From contig CAIUEQ010000096.1 in NCBI GenBank assembly GCA_903898215.1, positions 1 through 6,334 on the forward strand: DNA of 6,334 nt. Reading direction: 5' to 3'. The stretch is from an uncultured Bacteroidota bacterium. Its GTDB lineage: Bacteria > Bacteroidota > Bacteroidia > UKL13-3. The notes under the pieces were generated by a model, which saw only the letters and a list, made by a program, of their open reading frames with translations, was not told the origin of the DNA and searched no databases. The position numbers and the translations under genes are program-made. Of this stretch, positions 5,815 through 6,334 are shown in pieces; the first letter of the stretch is position 1; each line of letters starts with the position of its first letter.

Positions 5815-6334
5815 TATTTTTACTACTCAGTATTTTTTGTTCAGTTATTACAGTTAGTTTTTTTAAGCTTTTCGAACGTTTTAAAGTTGACACCTTTCAA
5901 GCTATAGTTGGAAATTATTTTATTTGTGTGGTAACTGGAAATTTGATTTCTGACAAGGCAATTATCAATACCGAATTTTGGAACGAACCATGGTTTCCAT
6001 TTACCATCCTTTTGGGTTTTTTGTTTATCACCATATTTTATTGCATAGCCGAAACCACACAAAAATTAGGAGTTTCGGTGAGTATGGTTGCTGCAAAATT
6101 ATCTGTGGTAATTCCGGTTCTGTTTGCTGTTTTATTTTATCAGGAACAAATTTCATTGATAAAAATTGGTGGAATTTCCCTTTCACTTCTTGCAGTTTTT
6201 CTTATCAGCAAAAAAGATAAAAACATTTCTTCCATCACAAATAATAGTTGGGTACTTCCTCTCATTGTTTTTGCCGGAAGCGGAGTAATTGATACGTTAA
6301 TAAAATTTATCGAATCGAAATTCATTCCACTGTC
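5811..6334 (+). CDS. EamA/DMT-superfamily membrane transporter, N-terminal part (partial)
   Basis: Inner-membrane protein of the drug/metabolite transporter type; the substrate is unknown. 174 residues are visible and the reading frame runs off the right edge, probably missing 100 or more residues, since relatives have about ten membrane helices in two EamA halves. I see six hydrophobic segments, roughly at 2-20, 29-47, 62-81, 88-110, 114-133 and 147-165. The stretch GVSVSMVAAKLSVVIPVLFA (87-106) followed by a short loop with glutamate (E112) and then IGGISLSLLAVF (119-130) is the typical end of the first EamA half. The start is the ATG at 5811, whose ATGA overlaps the ribD TGA; no Shine-Dalgarno is seen, so translation is probably coupled to ribD. 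RibN, a known riboflavin transporter, belongs to the same superfamily, so a flavin-related substrate is possible but is inference from position only. Confidence 0.85.
   Translation, partial: MIFLLLSIFCSVITVSFFKLFERFKVDTFQAIVGNYFICVVTGNLISDKAIINTEFWNEPWFPFTILLGFLFITIFYCIAETTQKLGVSVSMVAAKLSVVIPVLFAVLFYQEQISLIKIGGISLSLLAVFLISKKDKNISSITNNSWVLPLIVFAGSGVIDTLIKFIESKFIPL

Noticed and set aside
5841..6325. Other-frame open reading frames within the transporter region
   Set aside because: The frame beginning at 5811 gives a coherent multi-helix EamA protein with coupled start; the others are fragments without family features.

Overview
The window looks like an ordinary chromosomal segment of a low-GC Bacteroidota bacterium. 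The evidence is the AT-rich coding sequence, start codons without Shine-Dalgarno sequences, promoter-like boxes close to the Bacteroidota -7 consensus TAnnTTTG, and protein versions typical of that phylum (a 979-residue double-length M16 peptidase; PrmC divergent from RibD). No genus can be assigned from the sequence alone.

Layout. 1-499 (minus) is the N-terminal 166 residues of a short-chain dehydrogenase/reductase that runs off the left edge. 500-796 is intergenic: a promoter-like box and palindrome for the reductase gene, then two tandem copies of a GC-richer repeat, each with a perfect 16-bp inverted repeat around a 38-nt loop. 797-3736 (minus) is an exported zinc metallopeptidase of family M16. 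3737-3826 is a short gap. 3827-4720 (minus) is prmC, the release-factor glutamine methyltransferase. 4721-4761 is a 41-bp divergent promoter region. 4762-5814 (plus) is ribD, the bifunctional deaminase/reductase of riboflavin synthesis. 5811-6334 (plus) is the N-terminal part of an EamA/DMT-type membrane transporter whose ATG overlaps the ribD stop codon by 4 bp and which runs off the right edge.

The minus-strand genes lie in the order prmC, M16 peptidase, reductase. They have different roles, and the gaps of 90 and 297 bp argue against one tightly coupled operon. The only clear coupling is ribD with the transporter, which suggests, but does not prove, a transport role linked to flavins or their precursors.

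I found no RNA gene, CRISPR array, transposase or phage gene, and no convincing new multi-gene system. The signals most worth a second look are the tandem repeat element, the matching TACTTTCG boxes exactly 4 nt upstream of two start codons, two slippage-prone tracts inside prmC, and the ribD-transporter overlap.
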